From the NCBI GenBank assembly GCA_023443745.1, contig JAEZTB010000058.1, positions 62,001 through 126,000 on the forward strand: 64,000 bases of DNA. Direction: 5' to 3'. The stretch is from Bacillota bacterium. Its GTDB lineage: Bacteria > Bacillota > Clostridia > DSM-8532. The first letter of the stretch is position 1; each line of letters begins with the position of its first letter. The position numbers were made by a program, and so were the translations under genes. The notes beneath the pieces are model-generated. The model made no database searches and was not told the DNA's origin. It saw only the letters and a program-made list of their open reading frames with translations. Positions 9,497-17,883 of this stretch are shown here, piece after piece.

Positions 9497-10189
9497 ATGG
9501 TTCTGAGAGGCAGACTTAAGCTCATATACGATATGATTCCACCCTGTGATATTTTAGCGGATATCGGAACCGATCATGCCCTTATTCCTGCCTATGCGCT
9601 TTTAAATAAGCGGTGTAAAAAGGCAATTGCCTGTGATGTTAAAAAAGGCCCCCTGGAAAGAGCCAAACGGACACTTGATTACTTCGAGCTTCAGGGGCAT
9701 ATGGATTTGCGGTTGGGAAGCGGACTTACCCCATTGTCGCAGGAAGAGGCGGACTGTATAGTATTGGCAGGTATGGGCGGAATACTGATTACAGAGCTCA
9801 TCAATGAAGCGCTGGCCATTGCTCAGCAGGCCAACCATATTATCCTGCAGCCCATGGTGGGGCAGGAACTGGTCAGACCTTATCTTTGGCGGCATGGCTT
9901 TGAGGTTTTGGATGAGGGCCTGGTGCGTGAGGATGAAAAGCTCTACCAGGTACTCCTGGTACGCTACACAGGAGTAATAAGGGAAAATTGGGATTCTCTT
10001 TATGAGGTTATTGGTGAACATCTCCTTCGTAAAGGGGAGCCGCTTTTGAAGGATTGGATAGAAGATAGGTTGGAAAAGCAGCAAAAGAAAGTGAAGGGGC
10101 TTGAGGCTGCTCGAATACCAAGTCGAAATCTGCAGGCCGAGAAAGCGCTTCTGGAAAAAATTCAGGGACTAATAAAAATACAGGGTTAA
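9497..10189 (+). CDS. trmK: tRNA (adenine(22)-N1)-methyltransferase
   Basis: A 230-residue SAM-dependent methyltransferase of the TrmK/YqfN family (COG2384), which methylates N1 of adenine 22 in the D-loop region of certain tRNAs. The DIGTDHALIP stretch near residue 22 is the family's SAM-binding motif I, AGMGG near residue 89 lies in the next conserved block, and the C-terminal ~60 residues form the coiled-coil tail typical of the family. The ATG at 9497 follows AGGCAGGAGAC; the frame stays open further upstream into the tRNA terminator, which is not credible coding sequence. The gene is paired with the Nif3 gene, as in Bacillus (yqfN-yqfO). Confidence 0.92.
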   Translation: MVLRGRLKLIYDMIPPCDILADIGTDHALIPAYALLNKRCKKAIACDVKKGPLERAKRTLDYFELQGHMDLRLGSGLTPLSQEEADCIVLAGMGGILITELINEALAIAQQANHIILQPMVGQELVRPYLWRHGFEVLDEGLVREDEKLYQVLLVRYTGVIRENWDSLYEVIGEHLLRKGEPLLKDWIEDRLEKQQKKVKGLEAARIPSRNLQAEKALLEKIQGLIKIQG

Positions 10190-10208
10190 TGACCCAATGG
10201 GAGGATAT

Positions 10209-10997
10209 ATGAAGCTCACAGATATTTTGTCCTATGTTGAGACACTGGCGCCGCAAGCATTTCAGGAAGACTACGACAACAGCGGCCTGATTCTTGGAGA
10301 TCCGGAAGCAGAAGTTTCAAGTATTCTTGTTTGCTTGGATGTTGATCAGGATGCTTTGAACTTTGCTGCTGAGAAAGGGTGTCAGTTGATCATATCCCAC
10401 CATCCTGCCATTTTTAAGGCAGCCAAAGTCTTTACCCATGATACGAGAGAAGGACGCCTTCTTGTTGAAGCCATTAAGAAGGATATCGCCTTATATAGTG
10501 CCCATACAAATTTTGATGCCGCCCTAGGAGGGCTCACCGATTTACTTTGTAAAAAAATTGGTCTAAAAAATATTGAAATATTGAAGGGATTTTCCACTCT
10601 TAAAGCGGATCATGGTTCTGGGCGTTATGGCAATATCACGCCTGTTGAGGGTGAGCAGTTTATAAAGGATATAAAATCTGTGCTGTCATTGGATGTGGTG
10701 AGGACAGTGGGTAAAATTCCCGAAAGTATTTCAAGGGTGGCTGTATATAATGGCTCCTATGACCGGGATATTTTACCTGAGCTTTGTGCTCTTAACCCCC
10801 AAGCCTTAATAACGGGTGACTTAAAATACCATGATGCTCAGGAGCTATTGGAAAGCGGTGTTTTTACTCTTGATGCGGGACATTACGGTACAGAAAAGCT
10901 CTTCGTGGATGAGATGACAAAGCTTCTCAAGCCTGCGTTTCCTCACCTCAATATCCTGCCATTCGAGGGAGCGGATGTTTTTTGCTTCCACCACTAA
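10209..10997 (+). CDS. Nif3-like dinuclear metal-centre protein (YqfO family)
   Basis: A 262-residue protein of the Nif3/DUF34 family. The front half has DYDNSGL and the metal-binding SHHPAIF motif near residue 65, the back half DAGHYGTE near residue 222, which supplies further metal ligands. Family members form hexamers with two metal ions per subunit; function is unproven, with proposed GTP cyclohydrolase-like or repair roles. The ATG at 10209 is preferred because GGGAGG sits just before it; the ATG at 10197 has no Shine-Dalgarno. The Bacillus YqfO insert domain seems absent, so this is the short form. It is cotranscribed with trmK. Confidence 0.9.
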   Translation: MKLTDILSYVETLAPQAFQEDYDNSGLILGDPEAEVSSILVCLDVDQDALNFAAEKGCQLIISHHPAIFKAAKVFTHDTREGRLLVEAIKKDIALYSAHTNFDAALGGLTDLLCKKIGLKNIEILKGFSTLKADHGSGRYGNITPVEGEQFIKDIKSVLSLDVVRTVGKIPESISRVAVYNGSYDRDILPELCALNPQALITGDLKYHDAQELLESGVFTLDAGHYGTEKLFVDEMTKLLKPAFPHLNILPFEGADVFCFHH

Positions 10998-11159
10998 TCG
11001 CTCAATGAGCATTTTCAAGGAGCGATTCGCATGCCTTTTATTCATTATCCTTATATGACATAAAAGACCTAAATTCCTTTTTTTTCACACTCTTACTGTA
11101 ACATAATTTTGCTTGTCCACATAATGTGAAATAGGAGATTTGAAAAAGGAGGACCTTTT

Positions 11160-11597
11160 GTGGCTTACAATTCACGCAACCCTCGTTTTAACGAAGAGGG
11201 TGATGAATATTCTTTCAGAAGGACCGTAAGGCAAACGAATAGTAGCGCTAGCACTGAAGAGGAGATCCATACACATGAATTTGAAAGCAGCACCAAGCTT
11301 GCAGAAGAAGGGGACGACAGACATAACCACCGAGTTGCAGGAGTTACAACCGGTGCAATCCCTATCCCAGGAGGCCACCATATTCACGGCTTTCAGACCA
11401 ACACAGACTCTGTTGACCATTTCCATGAAATCGCCGGGACTACCGGGCCTGAAATTATTTTGAATCCCCAAGCGCCTGTAGCCATGCAGAAGCATGTTCA
11501 CGTAATGAGTGGAAATACTACAGAGGTTGATGGACATAACCATCAATTCCTTTTTGCGACTCTCATAGAGTCACCCCTTTTGCCGATGCCCGCCTAA
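11160..11597 (+). CDS. YmaF-family histidine-rich protein
   Basis: A 145-residue protein resembling Bacillus YmaF, whose function is unknown. Evenly spaced His-containing motifs run along the chain (THEFE, HNHRVAG, GGHHIHGF, DHFHEI, KHVHVMSG, DGHNHQF), ending in FATLIESP. The pattern suggests metal binding or a repeated beta-structure, as an inference. There is no signal peptide or membrane helix. The GTG start at 11160 is fixed by AAAAGGAGG just upstream. It is monocistronic, with a terminator-like hairpin after it. Confidence 0.85.
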   Translation: MAYNSRNPRFNEEGDEYSFRRTVRQTNSSASTEEEIHTHEFESSTKLAEEGDDRHNHRVAGVTTGAIPIPGGHHIHGFQTNTDSVDHFHEIAGTTGPEIILNPQAPVAMQKHVHVMSGNTTEVDGHNHQFLFATLIESPLLPMPA

Positions 11598-11620
11598 TAG
11601 GGAAAACGGTTGTTTCATTC

Positions 11621-11653
11621 AAGCGCAGCAGGCTTCTTACCTGCTGCGCTTTA
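11621..11653 (+). terminator. Hairpin terminator after the ymaF-like gene
   Basis: A perfect 12-bp stem (11621-11632 with 11640-11651, loop CTTCTTA). The following T tract is short, so termination may be moderate. Confidence 0.65.
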
Positions 11654-11691
11654 CCCAATTTTCCATTTGAGATATAATAACAAAAATCAAA

Positions 11692-11741
11692 GATTTCGAA
11701 CGGGTATCCAAGTTATTGAAACACGTTGTGTTATAATAATT
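11692..11741. repeat. Intergenic repeat, copy B (TTTCGAACGGG family)
   Basis: Bases 11694-11719 match copy A (7874-7899) at 24 of 26 positions, and a small imperfect hairpin follows. It lies in the leader of the HAD phosphatase gene. Confidence 0.6.
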
Positions 11742-11804
11742 TAGTCAGGCATGGTTGATTACAACCGAAGAGAATTAAAAAATACAGTAAAAGGAGCACA
11801 TACA

Positions 11805-12608
11805 ATGGCATACAGGCTTATGGCAGTGGATATAGACGGTACACTTTTAGACAGTAACGGAAATCTAACCGAAATCACAAAGAAAGCCATTAAAAGCGGA
11901 GTAGAAAGAGGACTCATTTTCACAATAGCCTCGGGCAGGCCTATACAGGGCGTTGAGTATCTCAATAAGATGCTGGGCTTGGATTTACCTTTTATTACCT
12001 ATAACGGCGCTATGGTGGTTATGGGAAAATCAAAGGAGATCCTTTATGAGCAAAAGCTCTCGGCCAAGGATGCAAAGGACATCATAGAACTGGGCGAAAA
12101 ATATGGTGTGACGGTTATGGTGTGGAAGGAAAATGGGCTCTATGTGACCAAGATGGACGACAGAGTGGAAAAATATAAGCAAATATCCAAAGTTGAGCCT
12201 GTACTGATCAAGGATTCGGATATATTTTTAAAAGATGGTGTCACTAAAATGCTATGGTATGATGAGGTGGAAAAAATAGGGAAACTCCAGACTGAGATTG
12301 GTGGAATGCTAAGCGATAGTGTTAATTACCATACCTCCAGACCTTACTTTTTGGAGTTTGTCGATAAAAATGCTTCTAAGGCCATTGCAATGGAAAGATT
12401 GGGGGAGCATTACGGCATTAAGCAATGTGAAATGATTGCTGTAGGGGATGGCTTCAATGACCTCTCTATGATTGAATACGCCGGTTTGGGAGTAGCGATG
12501 GAAAACGCAGAGGAGCCAGTCAAGGAAAAGGCGGATTATATTACCCTATCCAACGACCAGGACGGCGTTGCCCATGTCATCACGAAATTTGTGCTGACGG
12601 AGAACTAA
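11805..12608 (+). CDS. Cof-type HAD-superfamily phosphatase
   Basis: A 267-residue haloacid dehalogenase-superfamily hydrolase of the Cof/YkrA group. Motif I DIDGTLLDS (residues ~8-16) carries the nucleophilic Asp, SGRP near residue 46 belongs to motif II, and GDGFNDLSMIE near residue 213 is the metal-binding motif IV. The type IIB cap lies between. Such enzymes dephosphorylate small sugar phosphates, nucleotides or pyridoxal phosphate; the substrate here is unknown. AAAGGAGCACATACA precedes the ATG. The open frame to 11751 has no ribosome site and overlaps the end of a repeat. Confidence 0.93.
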   Translation: MAYRLMAVDIDGTLLDSNGNLTEITKKAIKSGVERGLIFTIASGRPIQGVEYLNKMLGLDLPFITYNGAMVVMGKSKEILYEQKLSAKDAKDIIELGEKYGVTVMVWKENGLYVTKMDDRVEKYKQISKVEPVLIKDSDIFLKDGVTKMLWYDEVEKIGKLQTEIGGMLSDSVNYHTSRPYFLEFVDKNASKAIAMERLGEHYGIKQCEMIAVGDGFNDLSMIEYAGLGVAMENAEEPVKEKADYITLSNDQDGVAHVITKFVLTEN

Positions 12609-12646
12609 AGTTTTTATTTAGCTCATGAATGCATCGAAATAGCAGG

Positions 12647-12688
12647 TAAGCGCTTCCGCATAAGCATGGAGAAGTGCTTATTTTTTTT
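12647..12688 (+). terminator. Rho-independent terminator after the HAD gene
   Basis: TAAGCGCTTC (12647-12656) pairs with GAAGTGCTTA (12671-12680) with one G-T wobble, and eight T follow. Confidence 0.8.
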
Positions 12689-12715
12689 CGACCCAAATAT
12701 CATACAGAATTTCCC

Positions 12716-12744
12716 TTGACATCCTTTATTTAAATTTGTACAAT
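12716..12744 (+). promoter_or_regulatory. Strong promoter of the sulfatase operon
   Basis: TTGACA (12716-12721), a 17-bp spacer and TACAAT (12739-12744). It is the only clear promoter for the four-gene unit ending at 17531. Confidence 0.88.
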
Positions 12745-12746
12745 AG

Positions 12747-12762
12747 GGTTACACGTGTTACC
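12747..12762. promoter_or_regulatory. Near-palindromic operator over the transcription start
   Basis: GGTTACACGTGTTACC is symmetric except for one T-T mismatched pair. It begins two bases after the -10 box, covering the expected start point. A TetR-family regulator bound here would block transcription, and one is encoded as the second gene of the same operon (14190-14816). The link to that protein is inferred from position and symmetry. Confidence 0.65.
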
Positions 12763-12793
12763 TTCTAAAATGTGTATTGGGGGAATTGATATA

Positions 12794-14209
12794 ATGAGCA
12801 AACCCAATATTCTATTCTTTTTTACAGATCAGCAGCGTTTTGACACAGTTGGTTGTTATGGGCAGAAGCTCAATATAACGCCTCATTTGGATAGAATGGC
12901 TTCGGAAGGGGTCCGTTTTGACAAGGCTTTCACTCCTCAGCCCGTATGCGGACCTGCCAGGTCCTGTATTCAAACGGGCAAGTATGCCACTCAAACAGGG
13001 TGCTTCAGAAACGATATCGCTCTGCCGTTAGACGAAAAGACAATCGCTCACTACATAAGAGGGGCAGGTTATGACACCGGATATATAGGGAAATGGCATC
13101 TGGCCTCCACATTACTAAAGGATGACTACAAGAATAAGCCCGTCCCACCGGAAAGAAGGGGCGGCTGGTTGGATTATTGGATGGCGGCGGATGTCTTGGA
13201 ATTCACCTCAACCGGAAGCTCAGGCTATTTATTTGACAGGGATATGAACAAGGTTGAGTTTGAAAAATACAGAGCAGACGCTTTAACGGATTTTGCACTG
13301 GATTATCTTGAAGACAAGCGAAATAGAGAGAAACCATTTTTTCTATTCATCTCTTATCTTGAACCTCATCATCAGAACACAACCCATCGTTATGAAGGGC
13401 CTCCCGGATCCCAAGAGAAATTTAAAAATTATGAGCCTCCTGAAGATCTCAAGGGTACTGAGGGCGACTGGAGGGATAGCTACCCCGATTATTTGGGTTG
13501 CTGCAATAATCTGGATATGAACCTGGGCCGAATCCTTGATAAGCTCTCTGAGCTTGGAATCCGGGAAGAGACTTTGGTTATCTATGCAAGTGATCACGGC
13601 TCCCATTTCAAGACCCGAAATTCTGAATATAAAAGGAGCTGCCATGATAGCTCCATAAGAATCCCGCTGATCATAAACGGCCCTGGGTTTAAAGGCGGTC
13701 AAACAGTAAACGAGCTGGTCAGTCTTATGAATCTTCCGCCCACCTTTCTAAAAGCGGCTCAGCTTGATAAGCCGGCCTATATGCCGGGACGCCCCTTACA
13801 GGACTTAATGGAGGGTGGAACTGATGGTTGGCCCAAGAATGTCTTTATACAGATAAGCGAGAGCCAGGTTGGCAGAGCTATAAGGACCGATGCATGGAAG
13901 TATTCCGTAAAAGCCGTGGATAAGCATGGATGGCTTCACAGGCATAGTGATGTGTATATTGAAGAGTTTTTATATGATCTTGAAAATGACCCCTATGAAA
14001 AAACCAATATGGTCAACTCAGCAGCTCATGCCGGAACTAGGAAGATGCTTTCTGAAATTCTAAAGAAAAGAATGATTGAAGCAGGAGAACCCGAAGCCAG
14101 GATTTTGCCATGCACGCCGTCCAATATTTCGGCTTATTCAAGAAAAAAGCCATTCAAAATCCTAGAGTGGTTATTAAGGAGACAAAAAAATGGAAGACAG
14201 GACACATAG
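12794..14209 (+). CDS. Sulfatase, Cys-type formylglycine enzyme
   Basis: A 471-residue type I sulfatase of the alkaline phosphatase superfamily. CGPARS places Cys52 in the C-x-P-x-R signature, where Cys is converted to formylglycine; in anaerobes this is done by a radical-SAM maturase, which is not in this window. TDQQR near residue 12, GKWHL near residue 102 and SDHG near residue 265 supply metal and sulfate ligands. No signal peptide is visible, so a cytoplasmic enzyme acting on imported sulfated sugar is likely. The ATG at 12794 has GGGGG about ten bases upstream. It overlaps the TetR gene by 20 bp. The sulfate ester substrate is unknown. Confidence 0.92.
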   Translation: MSKPNILFFFTDQQRFDTVGCYGQKLNITPHLDRMASEGVRFDKAFTPQPVCGPARSCIQTGKYATQTGCFRNDIALPLDEKTIAHYIRGAGYDTGYIGKWHLASTLLKDDYKNKPVPPERRGGWLDYWMAADVLEFTSTGSSGYLFDRDMNKVEFEKYRADALTDFALDYLEDKRNREKPFFLFISYLEPHHQNTTHRYEGPPGSQEKFKNYEPPEDLKGTEGDWRDSYPDYLGCCNNLDMNLGRILDKLSELGIREETLVIYASDHGSHFKTRNSEYKRSCHDSSIRIPLIINGPGFKGGQTVNELVSLMNLPPTFLKAAQLDKPAYMPGRPLQDLMEGGTDGWPKNVFIQISESQVGRAIRTDAWKYSVKAVDKHGWLHRHSDVYIEEFLYDLENDPYEKTNMVNSAAHAGTRKMLSEILKKRMIEAGEPEARILPCTPSNISAYSRKKPFKILEWLLRRQKNGRQDT

Positions 14210-14816
14210 GGAAAAAAGAAAAGAAGACATTACAAGTATTGCATGGAAATTGTTTTTAGAGCATGGATACAGAGATACGACCATGTCTGATATAGCTGAT
14301 GCGGCTGATTTAAGCCGCAAGACCCTCTACCAGTATTTTAAGTCCAAGGAAGAAATAGCCCTCGAGATAGAAATCCATGTCTTTGAAAACTTTATAGAGT
14401 TGATGGAAGAACACTTTCCTAAAATGAAGGGTAGTGGTTATGAGAAATTAGCTCAATACTTTGAGATCATTGATGCCAACCTCGATAAATACAGGGATGC
14501 CATTCAGTTTACAGGCCTATTCGACTTTCATATAAAGGATAAATATATCATTGAGCCCCCTGTTGAAAAATTTCTTCAACTTGTTGCAAAGTCCAGCACC
14601 TACTTAAGGGACATTATAGAAGCCGGGATACAGGATGGCTCCCTCAAAGAGACCCTAAATCCGGAGCTTGCGGCTGAAACCATCAATGATTCCTGGCTGT
14701 ATCTCGCTCAGAGGGTGTTTTCCAGACCGGACAACATAAATAAATTTAAAGAAGTAATCTCAAGACAGGAAATTTCTTATCAGATGATGCTTTTTAAGGA
14801 AGCATTGAAAAAGTAG
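14190..14816 (+). CDS. TetR/AcrR-family transcriptional regulator
   Basis: A 208-residue regulator. The N-terminal helix-turn-helix (about residues 15-60, with TMSDIADAADLS followed by KTLYQYFKSK) is typical TetR. The helical C-terminal ligand-binding half is not assignable to a subgroup. It starts inside the end of the sulfatase gene after TAAGGAGAC, so the two are translationally coupled. It most likely represses its own operon through the palindrome at 12747-12762, releasing it when a sugar-derived inducer binds; this is inference. Confidence 0.92.
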   Translation: MEDRTHREKRKEDITSIAWKLFLEHGYRDTTMSDIADAADLSRKTLYQYFKSKEEIALEIEIHVFENFIELMEEHFPKMKGSGYEKLAQYFEIIDANLDKYRDAIQFTGLFDFHIKDKYIIEPPVEKFLQLVAKSSTYLRDIIEAGIQDGSLKETLNPELAAETINDSWLYLAQRVFSRPDNINKFKEVISRQEISYQMMLFKEALKK

Positions 14817-14843
14817 CCGCATTCAAAAGGGGGGATGGGGGAA

Positions 14844-16196
14844 ATGGACAATAAACCGTTATCTTGGAAGGAAAAGCTTTCTTATGGATTCGGCAGCCTT
14901 GGCGCCAGCACTGTTTACGGTATAATGAGCACCTATTTATTGGTGTATTATACCGACTATTTTGGAATATCTGCTATTGCCGCGGGTACTTTATTTCTGG
15001 TTGCCAGGTCATGGGACTCTGTAAATGATCTTATTATGGGTGTCATTGTTGACAATACAAATACAAAATGGGGGCGATTTCGGCCTTACCTGCTCTTTGC
15101 ACCCTGGTTTATTGCCGCAACGACGATATTGTGCTTCACTACACCTAATTTAAGCAGCACCGGTAAGCTTATCTGGGCTTACATTACGTATCTTTTGTGG
15201 GATCTTTCCTTTACGGTCAGGGATATTCCGTTCTGGTCGCTGTCCGCAACGATAACCCGGGATCCTGTTGAGCGGAATAGCGTGGTCATGATACCAAGAA
15301 CGGTATCCATGATAGGCATCATCGGCATCAATGTTATTACACTGCCCCTTGTGGATATCTTGGGGCAAGGCAATTCCAATTTAGGCTGGCAGCTCGTTGC
15401 CGTGCTTTATGGCAGCCTTTGTGTCATTTTCTCACTTATAACCTTTTTTAATGTAAGGGAGAAAAGCGTCTATAGAAAAGAGCATAAGCAGAAATTCTCT
15501 GATATCTTACGTCAATTGAAAGTGAATGGCCCTTTAAAAGCGCTTCTCTGCTTCATGCTCATTTCTGAAACCATCATGACAATAAAAAATATATTTCCTA
15601 TTTATTATCTTAAGTATAACTACAATTCCCCCGGCCTTATCCCCATTTTTATGGGAGTATATGCAATATTGGCTGTTGTGGGAGCTTTAATCACACCCTG
15701 GATTGCTAAGAAAATCGGGAAGAAAAGCACAGTCTTTTATAGTAGTATTGCCTCTTCCATAACATCTGTAGGATTGTTCTTTTCAGGGTACCATTCTGTA
15801 TCTCTTCTATTCTTCTGGGTTGTTCTCATGGGTGTTGTCGATGGTATAGCGGAAATAGCCCGAAACTCAATGCTTGCAGATACCGTTGAATATGGGCAAT
15901 GGAAAACAGGTATACGCGCAGAAGGGATGGTTTTTTCTGCCAATATTTTCAAGACAAAGGTGGCATCGGCCTTAGGCGGTTCAATGGGTGCCTTTGTATT
16001 AGGTGCTATCGGCTACATACCAAATGTTGCTCAGTCCACCACTACGCTTAACTGGATACACTATACCTTTACCATTATTCCTGGCTTGGTTTCCCTTCTG
16101 GCGCTTATTCCTCTTTCCATGTATAAGCTGACCGAGAAAAAGTATCAGGAGATATTGGAAGAGCTTGAAGCTGGTTCGGCAACAAAAAATATTTAA
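14844..16196 (+). CDS. GPH-family glycoside:cation symporter
   Basis: A roughly 450-residue membrane protein with about 12 hydrophobic helices, belonging to the glycoside-pentoside-hexuronide:cation symporter family (MelB/XylP/UidB type). The N-terminal SYGFGSLGASTVYGIM, the RSWDSVNDLIMGVIVDNT stretch near residue 60 and the WGRFRPYLLFAPW segment are family hallmarks; the Asp residues in the second are the cation/sugar site region. It should import an intact glycoside with Na+ or H+. The ATG at 14844 has a purine-rich GGGGGGATGGGGG run before it; an ATG at 14835 is possible but too close to its ribosome site. It sits between the TetR and GH1 genes of the same operon. Confidence 0.92.
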   Translation: MDNKPLSWKEKLSYGFGSLGASTVYGIMSTYLLVYYTDYFGISAIAAGTLFLVARSWDSVNDLIMGVIVDNTNTKWGRFRPYLLFAPWFIAATTILCFTTPNLSSTGKLIWAYITYLLWDLSFTVRDIPFWSLSATITRDPVERNSVVMIPRTVSMIGIIGINVITLPLVDILGQGNSNLGWQLVAVLYGSLCVIFSLITFFNVREKSVYRKEHKQKFSDILRQLKVNGPLKALLCFMLISETIMTIKNIFPIYYLKYNYNSPGLIPIFMGVYAILAVVGALITPWIAKKIGKKSTVFYSSIASSITSVGLFFSGYHSVSLLFFWVVLMGVVDGIAEIARNSMLADTVEYGQWKTGIRAEGMVFSANIFKTKVASALGGSMGAFVLGAIGYIPNVAQSTTTLNWIHYTFTIIPGLVSLLALIPLSMYKLTEKKYQEILEELEAGSATKNI

Positions 16197-16208
16197 GGAG
16201 CTGATAAA

Positions 16209-17531
16209 ATGAAACAGGATATGAAGGAAAGCTTAAAACCCTTTAGACTGCCTCAATCCTTTCTGATGGGGTCGGCAACGGCCTCGGTACAGATTGAGGG
16301 TGGCGACGTATTCAATAACTGGTACAGATTCTGCGAAAACGGAAGAACGAAGGACGGTTCTCACTGCATTGTTGCAGATGATCACTGGAATAGAGTTGAA
16401 GAAGATATTGAGCTTATGAAGGAGCTTAATCACAAGGTTTACAGAATGAGTATCGAATGGAGCAGAATTGAACCGGAAAAAGGTAAATTCTGTGAAGAGC
16501 CTCTTTCACACTATCGTTCAGAAATTCAGAAGCTTCTTGATAACGGGATTCAACCCCTTGTCACTCTTCATCATTTTTCTCAGCCTATCTGGTTTGAGGA
16601 TATGGGAGGCTGGGTCAATAAGGAATCACCTCAGCTGTTTTTACGGTATACGGAGAAAGTTGTTTCGTTTTTGGGAGATCTTGTTTCCGATTGGGTCACC
16701 ATCAACGAGCCCAATGTCTATATGGACGGTACATACTTTACTGCGAATTTCCCTCCCGAAAAACCATCCATCACTAGTTATTTCAGGGCCACGAGAAATA
16801 TGACCCATGCCCATATCGGGGCATATAAGCTTATTCATGGTATAAGGACAAAAAAGGGGCATCAAGAGACAAAGGTTGGCATCGCACTCCATATTAGGGT
16901 ATTTGATGCCTATAAGAATCAGCCTTTATCACGACTGATGAAAAATGTGCTGGATTATTGCTTCCATGTGCTTTTCCTGGAAGGAATGATGCGAGGAAAG
17001 TACAAGTTTCCCATTGGGATGGGAGGGTATCCCCAAGGTAAAAACACCTATTGTGATTTTTTTGGCTTAAATTATTACTCAAGGGATATGGTCCGATTTG
17101 TTTTTAAGCCCGGCAAAATGTTTTCCGATCTTTTGGTTAAGGAAGATGCAAAGACAAATGATATGGGGTGGGAAATCTATCCTGAAGGTCTGTACCGGAT
17201 ATGCAAAAAGTACTGGAAAATGTATGGCAAACCGATTTACATAACCGAGAACGGCATTTGTGATGAGAAGGACATCCAAAGAACCAGGTTCATCTATGAC
17301 CATTTGCATGAGGTTAAGAAGCTCATTGATGAAGGAGTGGCTGTAGAACGTTATTACCACTGGACCTTACTTGACAACTTTGAATGGGATGATGGAACGT
17401 CAAGAAGGTTCGGCCTTATAGAAGTTGATTACAGCACACAGAAGAGATCTGTCAGAAAGAGCGGAAGGTTTTTTGGAGAAGCTGCAAAGGACAATGAAAT
17501 TACCAAGGATATGATTGACAGATATATTTGA
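16209..17531 (+). CDS. Glycoside hydrolase family 1 beta-glycosidase
   Basis: A 440-residue GH1 enzyme, cytoplasmic by absence of a signal peptide. TINEP near residues 162-166 contains the acid/base Glu, and ITENG near residue 346 the nucleophile Glu; MSIEWSRIEP near residue 80 and the LLDNFEWDDG stretch near residue 390 are further conserved blocks. GH1 enzymes cleave beta-glucosides, beta-galactosides or their 6-phosphates. Next to a GPH symporter rather than a PTS, an unphosphorylated substrate is expected. The start follows TAAGGAGCTGATAAA. It is the last gene of the sulfatase operon, and the thrS promoter begins at its stop codon. Confidence 0.94.
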   Translation: MKQDMKESLKPFRLPQSFLMGSATASVQIEGGDVFNNWYRFCENGRTKDGSHCIVADDHWNRVEEDIELMKELNHKVYRMSIEWSRIEPEKGKFCEEPLSHYRSEIQKLLDNGIQPLVTLHHFSQPIWFEDMGGWVNKESPQLFLRYTEKVVSFLGDLVSDWVTINEPNVYMDGTYFTANFPPEKPSITSYFRATRNMTHAHIGAYKLIHGIRTKKGHQETKVGIALHIRVFDAYKNQPLSRLMKNVLDYCFHVLFLEGMMRGKYKFPIGMGGYPQGKNTYCDFFGLNYYSRDMVRFVFKPGKMFSDLLVKEDAKTNDMGWEIYPEGLYRICKKYWKMYGKPIYITENGICDEKDIQRTRFIYDHLHEVKKLIDEGVAVERYYHWTLLDNFEWDDGTSRRFGLIEVDYSTQKRSVRKSGRFFGEAAKDNEITKDMIDRYI

Positions 17532-17556
17532 CACTTGTATTGGAGTATGATAACAT
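17528..17556 (+). promoter_or_regulatory. Promoter of the T-box/thrS unit
   Basis: TTGACA (17528-17533), a 17-bp spacer and TAACAT (17551-17556). The -35 box overlaps the GH1 stop codon. Confidence 0.8.
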
Positions 17557-17574
17557 AAAACTAACTTTATATTA

Positions 17575-17836
17575 AAGGCTTTGAAGGGGACATGCAAAAC
17601 CACTACGAGCGCAAAGAGAGGGAAGGTCATCGGGCTGAAAGCCGTCCCGCGCATCAGGGCTTTGAACCACCCCGGAGCTTGAAGGCAGAAATATTACAGT
17701 AAGTCTTCACGTTGATGACGTTACAATCATGTAATTGAGTGACAGGCTGTTTAAAGCCTGTAATCAGGGTGGAACCGTGTGAGTCAATAGCTCTCATCCC
17801 TAAATGCGTGAATGCATTTATGATGAGGGCTTTTTT
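17575..17836 (+). ncRNA. Threonine T-box riboswitch leader with terminator
   Basis: The antiterminator T-box AGGGTGGAACCGTG lies at 17766-17779. Its UGGA bulge would pair with the UCCA end of uncharged tRNA-Thr, which usually has discriminator U in Firmicutes. The stem I region carries AGAGAGGG and GCTGAAAG. On its 3' side GAACCACC offers overlapping ACC threonine codons (17666, 17669) as candidate specifier. The terminator stem (17790-17807 with 17814-17830) ends in TTTTTT. Uncharged tRNA-Thr would let transcription proceed into thrS. Confidence 0.93.
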
Positions 17837-17883
17837 GTATCCTGCTTTTTGGAAAAGCAATATGTTGATAGGAGTGATTTTTT

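Noticed and set aside
10996..11032. Terminator after the nif3-like gene
   Set aside because: ATCGCTC and GAGCGAT could pair, but the loop is long and no T tract follows.
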